64,000 bases of DNA. Origin: Angiostrongylus vasorum (lineage: Eukaryota; Nematoda; Chromadorea; Rhabditida; Metastrongylidae). The stretch's first letter is position 1. Every line of letters begins with the position of its first letter. This document shows positions 63,101 to 64,000 of this stretch, one piece after another. The notes below the pieces were generated by a model. The model searched no databases, was not told the origin of the DNA, and saw nothing but the letters and a program-made list of their open reading frames with translations. A program made the position numbers and the translations under genes. The stretch spans positions 2,006,977 to 2,070,976 of the forward strand of contig JADANN010000434.1 in assembly GCA_018806985.1 (NCBI GenBank). The letters are read 5' to 3'.

Positions 63101-63626
63101 GAAAGGCGAAATCCGCTGAAACGTCAGCTCGTTTGCGAATAAAGAATAAAAAATAACACCTCGTATTTGCTCAACAAGAATACGAAGAATTAAGTGTTTG
63201 ACTTCGATAAACATTCACTGTCATTGACAGCCATTCAAAAGTTACTAAATCATTGGTTTTGCTTCCATACTGCTTCAACTGTCCGGAGTTCTGCTACAGA
63301 TAGCTGACTGATACAAGCTTTTTGAAAGCGCTAACCCTTCCAAAAATATCTGCAGTTCGATAATTAGAGAGGCAGAATGAGGATCTGGTGCTTTTCCTGA
63401 AAGGTTTTAAATGTTCTTGTAGACACCGTCGTTGTCAGCTATGGCAAAGATGCGTGCCTTCTATGCCGCTCCTATTACCAAATTCTGGTTATGGTGCATC
63501 ACCTTCATCATATTTCTGACGCTCTTCTCATATGTTCTACTTATCGAGACACCCAGCAATCCAACCACTATCGAATACACTACACTGTCTTATATTGTTG
63601 TCTACATGGTCGAGCATATTCGTAAG
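32876..63626 (+). CDS. TRPM-family cation channel gene (GON-2/GTL-like), partial, spliced
   Basis: Spliced gene read from a series of exons whose translations follow the TRPM family order without rearrangement. Visible blocks include [11 protein letters not shown], a CGCGR block, [64 protein letters not shown], an [15 protein letters not shown] block, [50 protein letters not shown], and an S1 helix after [14 protein letters not shown] proteins are plasma-membrane Ca2+/Mg2+-permeable channels; the N-terminal part seen here is the large cytosolic MHR region whose first half is a SLOG-type nucleotide-binding fold. Worm relatives GON-2, GTL-1 and GTL-2 act in Mg2+ uptake and gonad or gut function. 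Introns are long (up to about 3.3 kb) and full of retroelements. The gene continues past the right edge. Four exons hold a single extra base each, so the gene reads as broken unless these are assembly errors. GON-2 versus GTL assignment is inference. Confidence 0.93.
33311..33578 (+). repeat. SINE family A copy (TRPM intron)
   Basis: Head GCGTGCGTGGCGCAGTGGTC, body TACCAGACTCGTCTGGGAGG, 3' end TTGATCATTGCCGAGAG. TCATTTG occurs just upstream (about 33306-33312) and again about 15 bases after the 3' end. In the intron between TRPM exons 3 and 4. Confidence 0.82.
33836..33965 (+). repeat. SINE family D head (TRPM intron)
   Basis: CATAGTAGTAGTGAGGTTGG, GAGCACGGTGCTAGTTCAAT, GGTGGGAACTTGGTACCGGG. 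Body absent. Confidence 0.55.
34385..34664 (-). repeat. SINE family A copy (TRPM intron)
   Basis: Minus-strand copy ending only about 60 bases before TRPM exon 4; body TTTACAATGATTCGCGGTGG, head CCACTGCGCTACGAG. The head is diverged. Confidence 0.78.
34723..34882 (+). CDS. TRPM exon 4: cysteine block to PTDAYG
   Basis: Acceptor CATTCAG, donor CAG|GTTAGG. The frame starts one base in and reads [15 protein letters not shown], then [20 protein letters not shown], which matches the family pattern C-x-CGR...H followed by W-x-x-x-x-HT-x-x-x-PTDAYG. It ends exactly in phase 0 where exon 5 continues with the conserved GG. A longer open frame in this stretch starting at the ATG in 34723-34725 is a shadow in another frame. 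Confidence 0.9.
34961..35412 (+). repeat. Family C repeat copy (TRPM intron)
   Basis: Core 35020-35412 with AATGGTTTACCGCCTCATCG and the tail GTATCAAGTATCAAGTAAGT. The left flank carries a related GTATCAAATATCAAATATC (34975). Lies 140 bases before TRPM exon 5. Confidence 0.82.
35552..35635 (+). CDS. TRPM exon 5: start of MHR1 / SLOG fold, GC donor
   Basis: 84 bases, 28 codons, phase 0 at both ends. The peptide [16 protein letters not shown] then [12 protein letters not shown] corresponds to the family segment FxGG-x-H-x-x-K-[AY]-x-[YF][VI]R[LV]-x-x-[DS]-x-x-PE. The 5' splice site is AAG|GCAAGT, a GC donor with otherwise ideal consensus; the next exon follows after a 131-base intron with acceptor GTTTAG. 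Confidence 0.92.
35767..35828 (+). CDS. TRPM exon 6: VHGG motif of the SLOG domain
   Basis: Peptide [20 protein letters not shown], the family LP-x-x-x-[IV]SVHGG-x-x-[NK]F motif, the first beta strand and glycine turn of the SLOG-type fold. Donor GA|GTAAGT leaves two bases of a Glu codon completed by the first base of exon 7. Confidence 0.95.
36111..36148. repeat. Microsatellite (AT)n (TRPM intron)
   Basis: About 18 pure AT units at the left edge of a family B SINE, in the same place where another B copy has ATATATAT then TTG repeats (36990-37025). Confidence 0.9.
36149..36732 (+). repeat. SINE family B copy split by a family A insertion (TRPM intron)
   Basis: Left part 36149-36302 (TTGGGCTCCCTGGATCAATC to GGTGGTGAACGCGT) and right part 36590-36732 (GAACGCGTTAGC, TATCGCGTTCGTTTCCCACC, TATATCTCAGCATCATTG, GTAATACCCTGCCATGAAAA) form one family B unit when the 287-base SINE A between them is ignored. 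Confidence 0.85.
36303..36589 (-). repeat. SINE family A copy nested in a family B SINE
   Basis: Complete minus-strand copy. It interrupts a plus-strand family B copy at its A-box region; the 9-bp host sequence TGAACGCGT is present on both sides (36294-36302 and 36590-36598), a perfect target-site duplication. This dates family A activity after that B insertion. Confidence 0.9.
36733..36995 (+). repeat. SINE family B copy (TRPM intron)
   Basis: TAAATAAAAGTTAACATTGT, CCCGCTGGTGGGTGATTGCT, GCATGGTGTGGTGGTGAACG, GCGCGTTCGTTCCTCACCGC, then ATCTCAACATCATTGTGGTT. Tandem with the copy at 36149 and followed by AT and TTG microsatellites. Confidence 0.83.
37006..37025. repeat. Microsatellite (TTG)n (TRPM intron)
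   Basis: Six to seven TTG units following the family B copy. Confidence 0.85.
37557..37703 (+). CDS. TRPM exon 7: TTGAWI(I/F)T-G motif
   Basis: Acceptor TTATAG, donor AG|GTGAAC. Reads [18 protein letters not shown] then [20 protein letters not shown], the signature TTGAWI-x-[ST]GG-[VT]-[ND]-[TS]GV of the family, here with SGLDSG in place of the usual GGVNTG. The split last codon is completed by exon 8 to Arg. Confidence 0.95.
37794..37860 (+). CDS. TRPM exon 8: IGIAPWG motif
   Basis: Acceptor TTTTTTTGCAG, donor TTG|GTGAGG, after a 90-base intron. Reads [20 protein letters not shown] then ERL; IGIAPWG is nearly invariant in TRPM proteins. Phase 0 end. Confidence 0.95.
38780..40850 (-). mobile_element. 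RTE-type LINE copy, minus strand, degenerate
   Basis: On the minus strand the 40640-40510 stretch reads an endonuclease start with [20 protein letters not shown]. The RT is at 39439-39020 (TIDQAEFR and [16 protein letters not shown]) and 39004-38786 ([16 protein letters not shown]). It belongs to a different RTE subfamily from the 28-31 kb copy, since motif neighbours differ. It is inserted in the TRPM intron between exons 8 and 9, opposite to the gene. Several stops and frame breaks; both ends uncertain. Confidence 0.8.
41170..41288 (+). CDS. TRPM exon 9: [15 protein letters not shown]
   Basis: Acceptor GCTTAG, donor AG|GTAGGT. The peptide ends [20 protein letters not shown], equivalent to family LN-x-x-H-[ST]-[HY]F[IL]LVD[DN]GT. 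The preceding 3.3-kb intron carries a minus-strand RTE element. Confidence 0.92.
41341..41530. repeat. SINE family B inverted chimera (TRPM intron)
   Basis: A short minus-strand 3' part (41341-41403: GAGTATTGCGTGTGAAACGA, TTGCAAAACTCCGGAC) is joined without spacer to a plus-strand head and body (CTAGCTGAGAGAGAGGTGAA, GCATGGTGTGGTGGTGAACG, CGTTCGTTCCCCAGAG). Confidence 0.7.
41531..43530 (+). mobile_element. RTE-type LINE copy, truncated at both ends
   Basis: Closely parallels the 28880-30950 part of the element at 27981-31289: [13 protein letters not shown] start, the endonuclease end, [12 protein letters not shown] linker, FIDLEKAF (42738), LARRSLY-like stretch and EACGKIGF (43100). Lacks the first third of the ORF and the last 350 bases. 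Multiple indels. Sits in the TRPM intron between exons 9 and 10, same orientation as the gene, directly after a family B SINE chimera. Confidence 0.8.
43641..43937 (-). repeat. SINE family A copy with target-site duplication (TRPM intron)
   Basis: Complete minus-strand copy with a perfect 10-bp duplication TCTTCACTGC at 43631-43640 and 43938-43947. Between TRPM exons 9 and 10. Confidence 0.9.
44253..44403 (+). CDS. TRPM exon 10: YGA...VLEGG, with +1 frameshift
   Basis: Acceptor TTCCAG. Reads [19 protein letters not shown] and VPVV, then changes frame and reads [19 protein letters not shown]. These two pieces are adjacent in the family (YGAE-x-x-LR...VP-[VI]-V-x-V-[VI]-x-EGG). The shift is explained by one extra T in the run 44342-44345. 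The donor best matching the downstream phase is CA|GTCCGT at 44404, which joins to exon 11 as a Gln codon. Confidence 0.9.
44448..44858 (+). repeat. Family C repeat copy (TRPM intron)
   Basis: CAACGGGCTACCGCCTGGTT to GTATCAAGTATCAAGT; has a small insertion with GATGGTGATTATAAATGGTG duplicated near the 3' end. Starts 45 bases after TRPM exon 10. Confidence 0.82.
45114..45203 (+). CDS. TRPM exon 11: [13 protein letters not shown]
   Basis: Reads [18 protein letters not shown] followed by [12 protein letters not shown], the highly conserved [11 protein letters not shown][SA]D[IL]LA motif ending the SLOG domain. Acceptor GTTAAG, donor GA|GTTCGT. A family C repeat copy sits in the intron upstream. 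Confidence 0.95.
45204..45791 (+). other. TRPM intron, nothing else seen
   Basis: AT-rich, no open frame. Confidence 0.6.
45804..46093 (-). repeat. SINE family A copy with target-site duplication (TRPM intron)
   Basis: Complete minus-strand copy; flanks TCCCTGAATATC (45792-45803) and TCCTTGAATATC (46094-46105) match at 11 of 12. Confidence 0.87.
46226..46620 (+). repeat. SINE family D copy with snap-back head (TRPM intron)
   Basis: 46226-46285 (CCAATTTCCCGACCCCGGAG, ATGAGAGGCTTGGTTGGC) is an inverted copy of 46328-46392 (GCCAACCAAGCCTCTCATCC, CCAGGGTCGGGAACTTGG), with the tRNA-like GCACGGTGCTAGTTCGATTC in the loop. The body follows (AGAATTGCTCGACCAGCATT, ATCCTCAAGCAGAAACCAAA, AAACGAATCGAATGTGAGAA). 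Confidence 0.7.
46625..48445 (+). other. TRPM intron, no repeat recognised
   Basis: Contains a 99-codon open frame at 47481-47780 without TRPM resemblance. Confidence 0.5.
48446..48573 (+). CDS. TRPM exon 12: MHR2/3 helix, with +1 frameshift
   Basis: Acceptor TTTTCAG; donor CTA|GTACTA. Reads [18 protein letters not shown], then after one extra C in the run 48500-48503 continues [18 protein letters not shown] and NGFWL. The family pattern is V-x-[DE]-x-L-x-x-x-I-x-x-x-F...(L/I)-x-x-[IL][ML]EC-x-[KQ]. Without the extra base the exon is open; with it a TGA falls at once. Confidence 0.9.
48712..48810 (+). CDS. TRPM exon 13: LTVFR...ILTA(V/L)LK
   Basis: 99 bases in phase 0, acceptor TTTTCAG, donor CAG|GTACTG. 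Reads [20 protein letters not shown] then [13 protein letters not shown], matching family [IL][TV]VF-x-x-G...D-[IV]-D-x-AILTALLKG-x-N-x-S-x-x-[DE]Q. Confidence 0.95.
49180..49335 (-). repeat. SINE family D-like fragment (TRPM intron)
   Basis: CCAGATAAATCTAGGACCGA, GCGAGGTGAAGGGATTTCGT and GGCCCATGGCTGGACC resemble the D head region on the minus strand. Confidence 0.4.
49652..49896 (-). repeat. SINE family A copy, decayed (TRPM intron)
   Basis: GCATTCGACTTCTTTGTAGA, CCGATGTATCAAATCAGTGC and the head end TTGCGCTACACTCTCC are recognisable. Followed at once by another copy. Confidence 0.6.
49916..50116 (-). repeat. SINE family A copy, internally deleted (TRPM intron)
   Basis: Starts GGATAAAGATCGACGTTGAT and ends CTGTGCTACACGCTCCCC, but the middle (the GTCTGGGAGG block) is missing. 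Tandem with the copy at 49652. Confidence 0.62.
50339..50462 (+). CDS. TRPM exon 14: [11 protein letters not shown], with +1 frameshift
   Basis: Acceptor ATTTGCAG, donor CGG|GTTAGC. Reads [18 protein letters not shown], then one frame later [20 protein letters not shown]. Family equivalent is L-x-L-x-L-x-W-[ND]RVD[IV]A[KR]-x-x-[IV]F...W...L-x-x-AM-x-x-AL. One surplus T in the run of seven at 50388-50394 explains the shift. After removal the exon is 123 bases in phase 0 and joins exon 15 (VDFVE). Confidence 0.9.
50850..51115. repeat. SINE family B inverted chimera (TRPM intron)
   Basis: Minus-strand copy to ACACCATGCG at 51018, joined directly to a plus-strand half starting TTACTCCTCGGAAAGGACAA and running through GTTCCCCACCGCGGACACCT to CAAATATCTCAGCATTACAG. 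The junction is inside the head; the halves can fold back. Confidence 0.75.
51213..51299 (+). CDS. TRPM exon 15: [12 protein letters not shown]
   Basis: 29 codons, phase 0 at both ends, acceptor CATTCAG, donor CTG|GTGAGT. Reads [20 protein letters not shown] followed by ATLEQLYNL, matching family [VA][DA]FV[KR][LC][LF][LI]ENG[VL]-x-[ML]-x-[KE]FLT-x-x-x-L-x-x-LY. No frame break. Confidence 0.96.
51699..51969 (-). repeat. SINE family A copy (TRPM intron)
   Basis: From GCATAAAGCTCTGGGCTTTG to the head CACTGCGACACAAGCGTCCC. Between exons 15 and 16. Confidence 0.82.
52112..52289 (+). CDS. TRPM exon 16: [11 protein letters not shown], with +1 frameshift
   Basis: Acceptor TTTTTCAG, donor CAG|GTGTCT. 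Reads [20 protein letters not shown] and GLIIEKLMG, then one frame over [19 protein letters not shown]. Family counterpart is L-x-[DE]-[IV]G-x-[VI]IE-x-LMG-x-x-Y-x-x-x-Y-x-[RS][RK]-x-F. One surplus base in GGGGAAA (52213-52219) separates the halves. Confidence 0.92.
52290..54140 (+). other. TRPM intron(s); expected linking exon not found
   Basis: Phases of exon 16 (ends 0) and exon 17 (starts needing one base) require an exon of 3n+1 bases here, coding the variable linker of MHR4. Open frames at 52398-52622, 52853-53068 and 53141-53338 lack family motifs. Confidence 0.55.
53730..53860. repeat. SINE family B inverted chimera, short (TRPM intron)
   Basis: Minus-strand tail (TTTTTGTTTACTGCCTACTA, TGATGCTGAGATTTTGCAAA) joined to plus-strand GGACACCTGCGGTCCAGAGT and TTTGCAAATATCTCAGCC. 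Head lost entirely. Confidence 0.65.
54141..54273 (+). CDS. TRPM exon 17: [12 protein letters not shown]...HGE(D/E)AMAK
   Basis: Acceptor ATTTTTTTAG, donor CAG|GTTAAC. Reads [20 protein letters not shown] then [19 protein letters not shown], the family FP[YF]-x-[ED]L-[IL][IL]WA-[VC]-[LV]-x-[KR]R-x-x-MA-x-x-[LM]WQHGEE-[SA][ML]AKALVA[CS]. The exon starts two bases into a codon, so an exon ending in phase 1 must exist upstream. I could not find it between 52290 and 54140. Confidence 0.95.
54274..55435 (+). other. TRPM intron, nothing else recognised
   Basis: A 122-codon minus frame (54467-54835) has no motif. Confidence 0.5.
55436..55516 (+). CDS. TRPM exon 18: [17 protein letters not shown]
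   Basis: Acceptor ATTCCAG, donor GA|GTACGT. Reads [20 protein letters not shown] then QLREYCE. The EEDYLEVE segment resembles the worm GON-2/GTL branch more than vertebrate TRPMs, from memory of the family. Phases fit exons 17 and 19. Confidence 0.94.
55938..56209 (-). repeat. SINE family A copy (TRPM intron)
   Basis: From AAAGCTGTTGGCATTGATCA to GCGCCACACGCGCCC. Abuts a family B copy on its right. Confidence 0.82.
56218..56619 (-). repeat. SINE family B copies, minus strand, one complete and one partial (TRPM intron)
   Basis: 56218-56500 is a full minus copy (TGCTGAGATATTTGAAAAAC, CGTTCACCACCACACGATGT, AGCGGGATTGATCTGGGGAG, TTAACTTATTATTTACTGCC). 56500-56600 starts a second minus copy that stops at GTGTCTGCGGTGGG and gives way to the plus-strand copy at 56620. 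Confidence 0.75.
56620..56880 (+). repeat. SINE family B, reference copy (TRPM intron)
   Basis: tRNA-like head GCATGGTGTGGTGGTGAACG (A-box like) and TAGCGCGTTCATTCGCCACC (B-box like, GTTCGTTCC in better copies). The body is CACCTGCGGTCCGGAGTTTT, GCAAACATCTCAG, then GTTGTATTTCGCAATATGCC and the 3' tail TAAAAAGAGTAGGCAATAAA. A second block upstream of the head (TTGGCGATTTGGGCTCGCCA, GATCAATCCCG) belongs to the unit. The left end lies against a minus-strand partial copy, so the two form an inverted pair. Confidence 0.8.
57272..57531 (+). repeat. SINE family A copy (TRPM intron)
   Basis: Head GTGCGTGTAGAGCAGTGTCC, GGATCGATCCCGACGCC, body CAGACTTGTCTGGTAGGATA, 3' end TTGATCAATGCCTAAAGC. Confidence 0.8.
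57757..57950 (+). repeat. SINE family B copy (TRPM intron)
   Basis: GCATGGTGTGGTGGTGAACG, TTCCCCACCGCAGACACCTG, GTTATCTCAGCATCCTTGGG, TAATACCATGCCATGGAAAA. Confidence 0.82.
58171..58332 (+). CDS. TRPM exon 19: [13 protein letters not shown]...FLAHP
   Basis: Acceptor TTTAAG, donor TG|GTGAGT. Reads [40 protein letters not shown] and [10 protein letters not shown]. Family equivalent is LL-[DE]-x-[CS][YF]-x-x-D-[ED]...LLT-x-[EQ]L-x-x-W-x-x-x-[TN]CL-x-LA[VM]...F[VL]AHP. The final split codon gives Cys with exon 20. Confidence 0.95.
58447..58497 (+). CDS. TRPM exon 20: [17 protein letters not shown]
   Basis: Small 51-base exon after a 114-base intron; acceptor TTTCAG, donor CGCAG|GTGGGC. Reads [16 protein letters not shown], the family CCQ-x-LL-[TA]-[DE][IL]W-x-G-x-[LM]R-[MV]R segment just before the pre-S1 helix. 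Confidence 0.93.
58498..59164 (+). other. TRPM intron, nothing else recognised
   Basis: AT-rich, no repeat match. Confidence 0.55.
59165..59325. repeat. SINE family A inverted chimera (TRPM intron)
   Basis: A plus-strand head (GCGCGTAGATCAGTGGTCGG to TATATCCCCGCGCCCC) joined directly at about 59235 to a minus-strand body (CATGTATCAAGCCAGTGCTG, CCAGACAAGTTTGGTACCAA, CCGACCCCGGAGAGCAGGAA). The two parts belong to opposite orientations of the same element. Confidence 0.7.
59742..59870 (+). repeat. SINE family B 3' part (TRPM intron)
   Basis: Begins CCAGGTGTTCCTGCGGTCCG, continues CAAATATCTCAGCATCATTG and TAAAAAGAGTAACCAGTAAA. 5' truncated. Confidence 0.72.
59890..60022 (+). repeat. SINE family A 3' half (TRPM intron)
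   Basis: Starts within the body (TACATCGGTCCAGTGCAAGT) and ends TTGATCAAAGCCGAGAACCT. 5' truncated. Immediately before TRPM exon 21. Confidence 0.72.
60109..60220 (+). CDS. TRPM exon 21: pre-S1 hydrophobic helix
   Basis: Acceptor TTTTTTTTTGCAG, donor GAG|GTTGAA. Reads [20 protein letters not shown] then [17 protein letters not shown]. The family counterpart is N-x-[KR][VI][IL]L[GA]-x-[IL]-x-PP...[LF]-x-[FY]-[KR]. A second GT at 60227 is a possible alternative donor. Confidence 0.9.
60470..60497 (+). repeat. Family C tail fragment
   Basis: Only the terminal GTATCAAGTATCAAGT plus the AAGTGTTTGTT that also follows the copy at 34961. Confidence 0.5.
60653..60708 (+). repeat. 28-bp exact tandem duplication (TRPM intron)
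   Basis: GTTAAATATTCTTCAAAGAA plus CGGAGGTT occurs twice with no difference (60653-60680, 60681-60708). Confidence 0.95.
60843..61010 (+). CDS. TRPM exon 22: cytosolic linker before S1
   Basis: 56 open codons from a TTATAG acceptor to a GC donor (AAG|GCAGGT). Reads [20 protein letters not shown] then [20 protein letters not shown], an acidic/polar linker. Phase 0 at both ends fits exon 21 and exon 23. The sequence is not itself a family signature (this linker is variable) and the exact acceptor is uncertain, because the whole stretch back to 60843 is open. Confidence 0.68.
61174..61210 (-). ncRNA. Hammerhead-like motif in left arm of Penelope element, decayed
   Basis: Minus strand: AGGCT, CTGAGGA, AGGCAAAATCCGCC, AAAACGTCAGC. 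Both core boxes carry one change (CTGAGGA, AAAA). Confidence 0.4.
61440..62830 (-). pseudogene. Penelope-like RT / GIY-YIG ORF, broken
   Basis: From right to left: [19 protein letters not shown] (near 62790), [11 protein letters not shown] (62675), a degenerate LAMET block (62470), then [20 protein letters not shown] (62400-62340), where family members have Y-x-DD (the catalytic pair reads KDN here), and NIKF...LPFLDVQI (62300-62240). The C-terminal part (62000-61450) has [21 protein letters not shown], and RNPKMNR; GTVYL corresponds to the GIY strand of the GIY-YIG nuclease. Stops and shifts occur, and loss of the second catalytic Asp argues against activity. Known role: reverse transcription and target nicking of the element. 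Confidence 0.82.
63091..63130 (+). ncRNA. Hammerhead-like motif in right arm of Penelope element
   Basis: CAGGCT, CTGAGAA, A, GGCG-AAATC-CGCT, GAAAC, GTC, AGCTC. Stem II pairs fully with one G-U. The first box has lost its T (CTGAGAA). It mirrors the motif at 61174 in the opposite arm. Confidence 0.45.
63423..63626 (+). CDS. TRPM exon 23: S1 segment and start of S2
   Basis: Acceptor CTTGTAG, donor AAG|GTTCGG; 68 codons in phase 0. Reads [20 protein letters not shown], followed by a strongly hydrophobic S1 helix, a short loop with [13 protein letters not shown], then [13 protein letters not shown]. This matches family FY-[NA]AP-[IV]-x-KFW and the W/Y-x-x-[IV]SYI-x-x-x-x-[IV]E-x-[IM]R of S2. 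This is the last exon in the window. Confidence 0.95.
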
Positions 63627-63784
63627 GTTCGGTGCATATTTCCATTCATAAAACTGTTATAGTCACAAGTGTCTGAAATTGAGTATTTCTCAACTAATCT
63701 GTTATAATGTTAACCATACATTAGTGTTCACAATCCATAATGAGTAATGTCCATAATGTAGTCAGTTTTTATCAACCGCCTTCT

Positions 63785-64000
63785 ATTTTTTTAATGACAG
63801 GGTATTATGTGAAACATAACCATAACCTTGTTGAGATATTTGCAAAACTTCTAACCACTAGTGTTTGCGATGAGGACCGAACGCGCTATTACCCTTTCCG
63901 GGGGGCTAACGTGTTCACCACCACACCATGCGAGTCCTTCGTTTCGCCTGTCTCTCAGCCATGTTATTGACCAATAGGCGCTATAAGCAATCACCGATCA
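63785..64000 (-). repeat. SINE family B copy, cut by window edge (TRPM intron)
   Basis: GACAGGGTATTATGTGAAAC, GAGATATTTGCAAAACTTCT, GTGTTCACCACCACACCATG, TTTCGCCTGTCTCTCAGCC; the far block continues to the end of the window. Confidence 0.8.

Larger units (their letters stand above)
61114..63196 (-). mobile_element. Penelope-like element with inverted terminal arms
   Basis: Core of reverse transcriptase plus GIY-YIG endonuclease on the minus strand, bracketed by inverted arms of about 320 bases (61114-61440 and 62865-63196) that are recognisably reverse complements: AAGCTGACGTTTTGGCGGAT on the left against the CCGCTGAAACGTCAGC region on the right, then AAACACCTCCATAACCAAAC, then TTCCACATGGAAGCGTAATG. 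Penelope-like elements are known for such inverted or direct pseudo-LTRs and for hammerhead motifs. Inserted in the TRPM intron between exons 22 and 23. Confidence 0.85.

Noticed and set aside
61060..63206. TAAGTGTTT on both sides of the Penelope element as a target-site duplication
   Set aside because: The left copy lies about 50 bases outside the inverted arm, so it does not abut the element and may be chance.

Overview
This is eukaryotic DNA: AT-rich, with spliced exons, GT-AG and some GC-AG introns, and a very high load of small retroelements. The coding exons match the worm (GON-2/GTL) branch of the TRPM channel family. RTE-type LINEs, Penelope-like elements and several tRNA-derived SINE families occur together. 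I infer a parasitic nematode, probably a strongylid such as a hookworm; this is inference, not proof.

One host gene is clearly recognisable: a TRPM-family cation channel on the + strand. I can place 20 solid or fairly solid exons between 32876 and 63626, plus two candidate N-terminal exons (439-514 and 31970-32126). The order is: N-terminal WIE..F.KREC block, cysteine block, the SLOG-type MHR1/2 domain, MHR3, MHR4, the pre-S1 helices, then S1. S2 to the pore and the C-terminus lie beyond the right edge. Four well-conserved exons (44253, 48446, 50339, 52112) each carry exactly one extra base, and in each the best site is a homopolymer. The copy is therefore either a recent pseudogene or, more likely, the assembly has uncorrected indel errors.

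Layout. 1-27.9 kb: no certain host gene apart from the candidate exon at 439-514; filled with SINE copies of five or more families, a palindromic Penelope-derived element (8945-9890), a hammerhead-like motif (11790-11827) and an RTE 3' fragment (12685-13017). 27981-31289: a nearly full-length RTE LINE with an 11-bp target-site duplication. 31.9-64 kb: the TRPM gene, whose introns hold a minus-strand RTE copy (38780-40850), a second plus-strand RTE copy (41531-43530), a Penelope-like element with inverted arms (61114-63196) and many SINEs.

The repeats are the second theme. SINE family A has a tRNA-like head and clean 9-12 bp target-site duplications at several copies, including one nested inside a family B copy at 36303-36589. 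Family B occurs repeatedly as head-to-head or tail-to-tail inverted chimeras, and its 3' body is joined to more than one tRNA-like head. Family C (about 370 bp, five copies) has no tRNA head and ends in short GTATCAA repeats. Hammerhead-ribozyme-like folds sit in the arms of the Penelope-type elements; stem II of the 11790 copy differs from the others by compensating changes.
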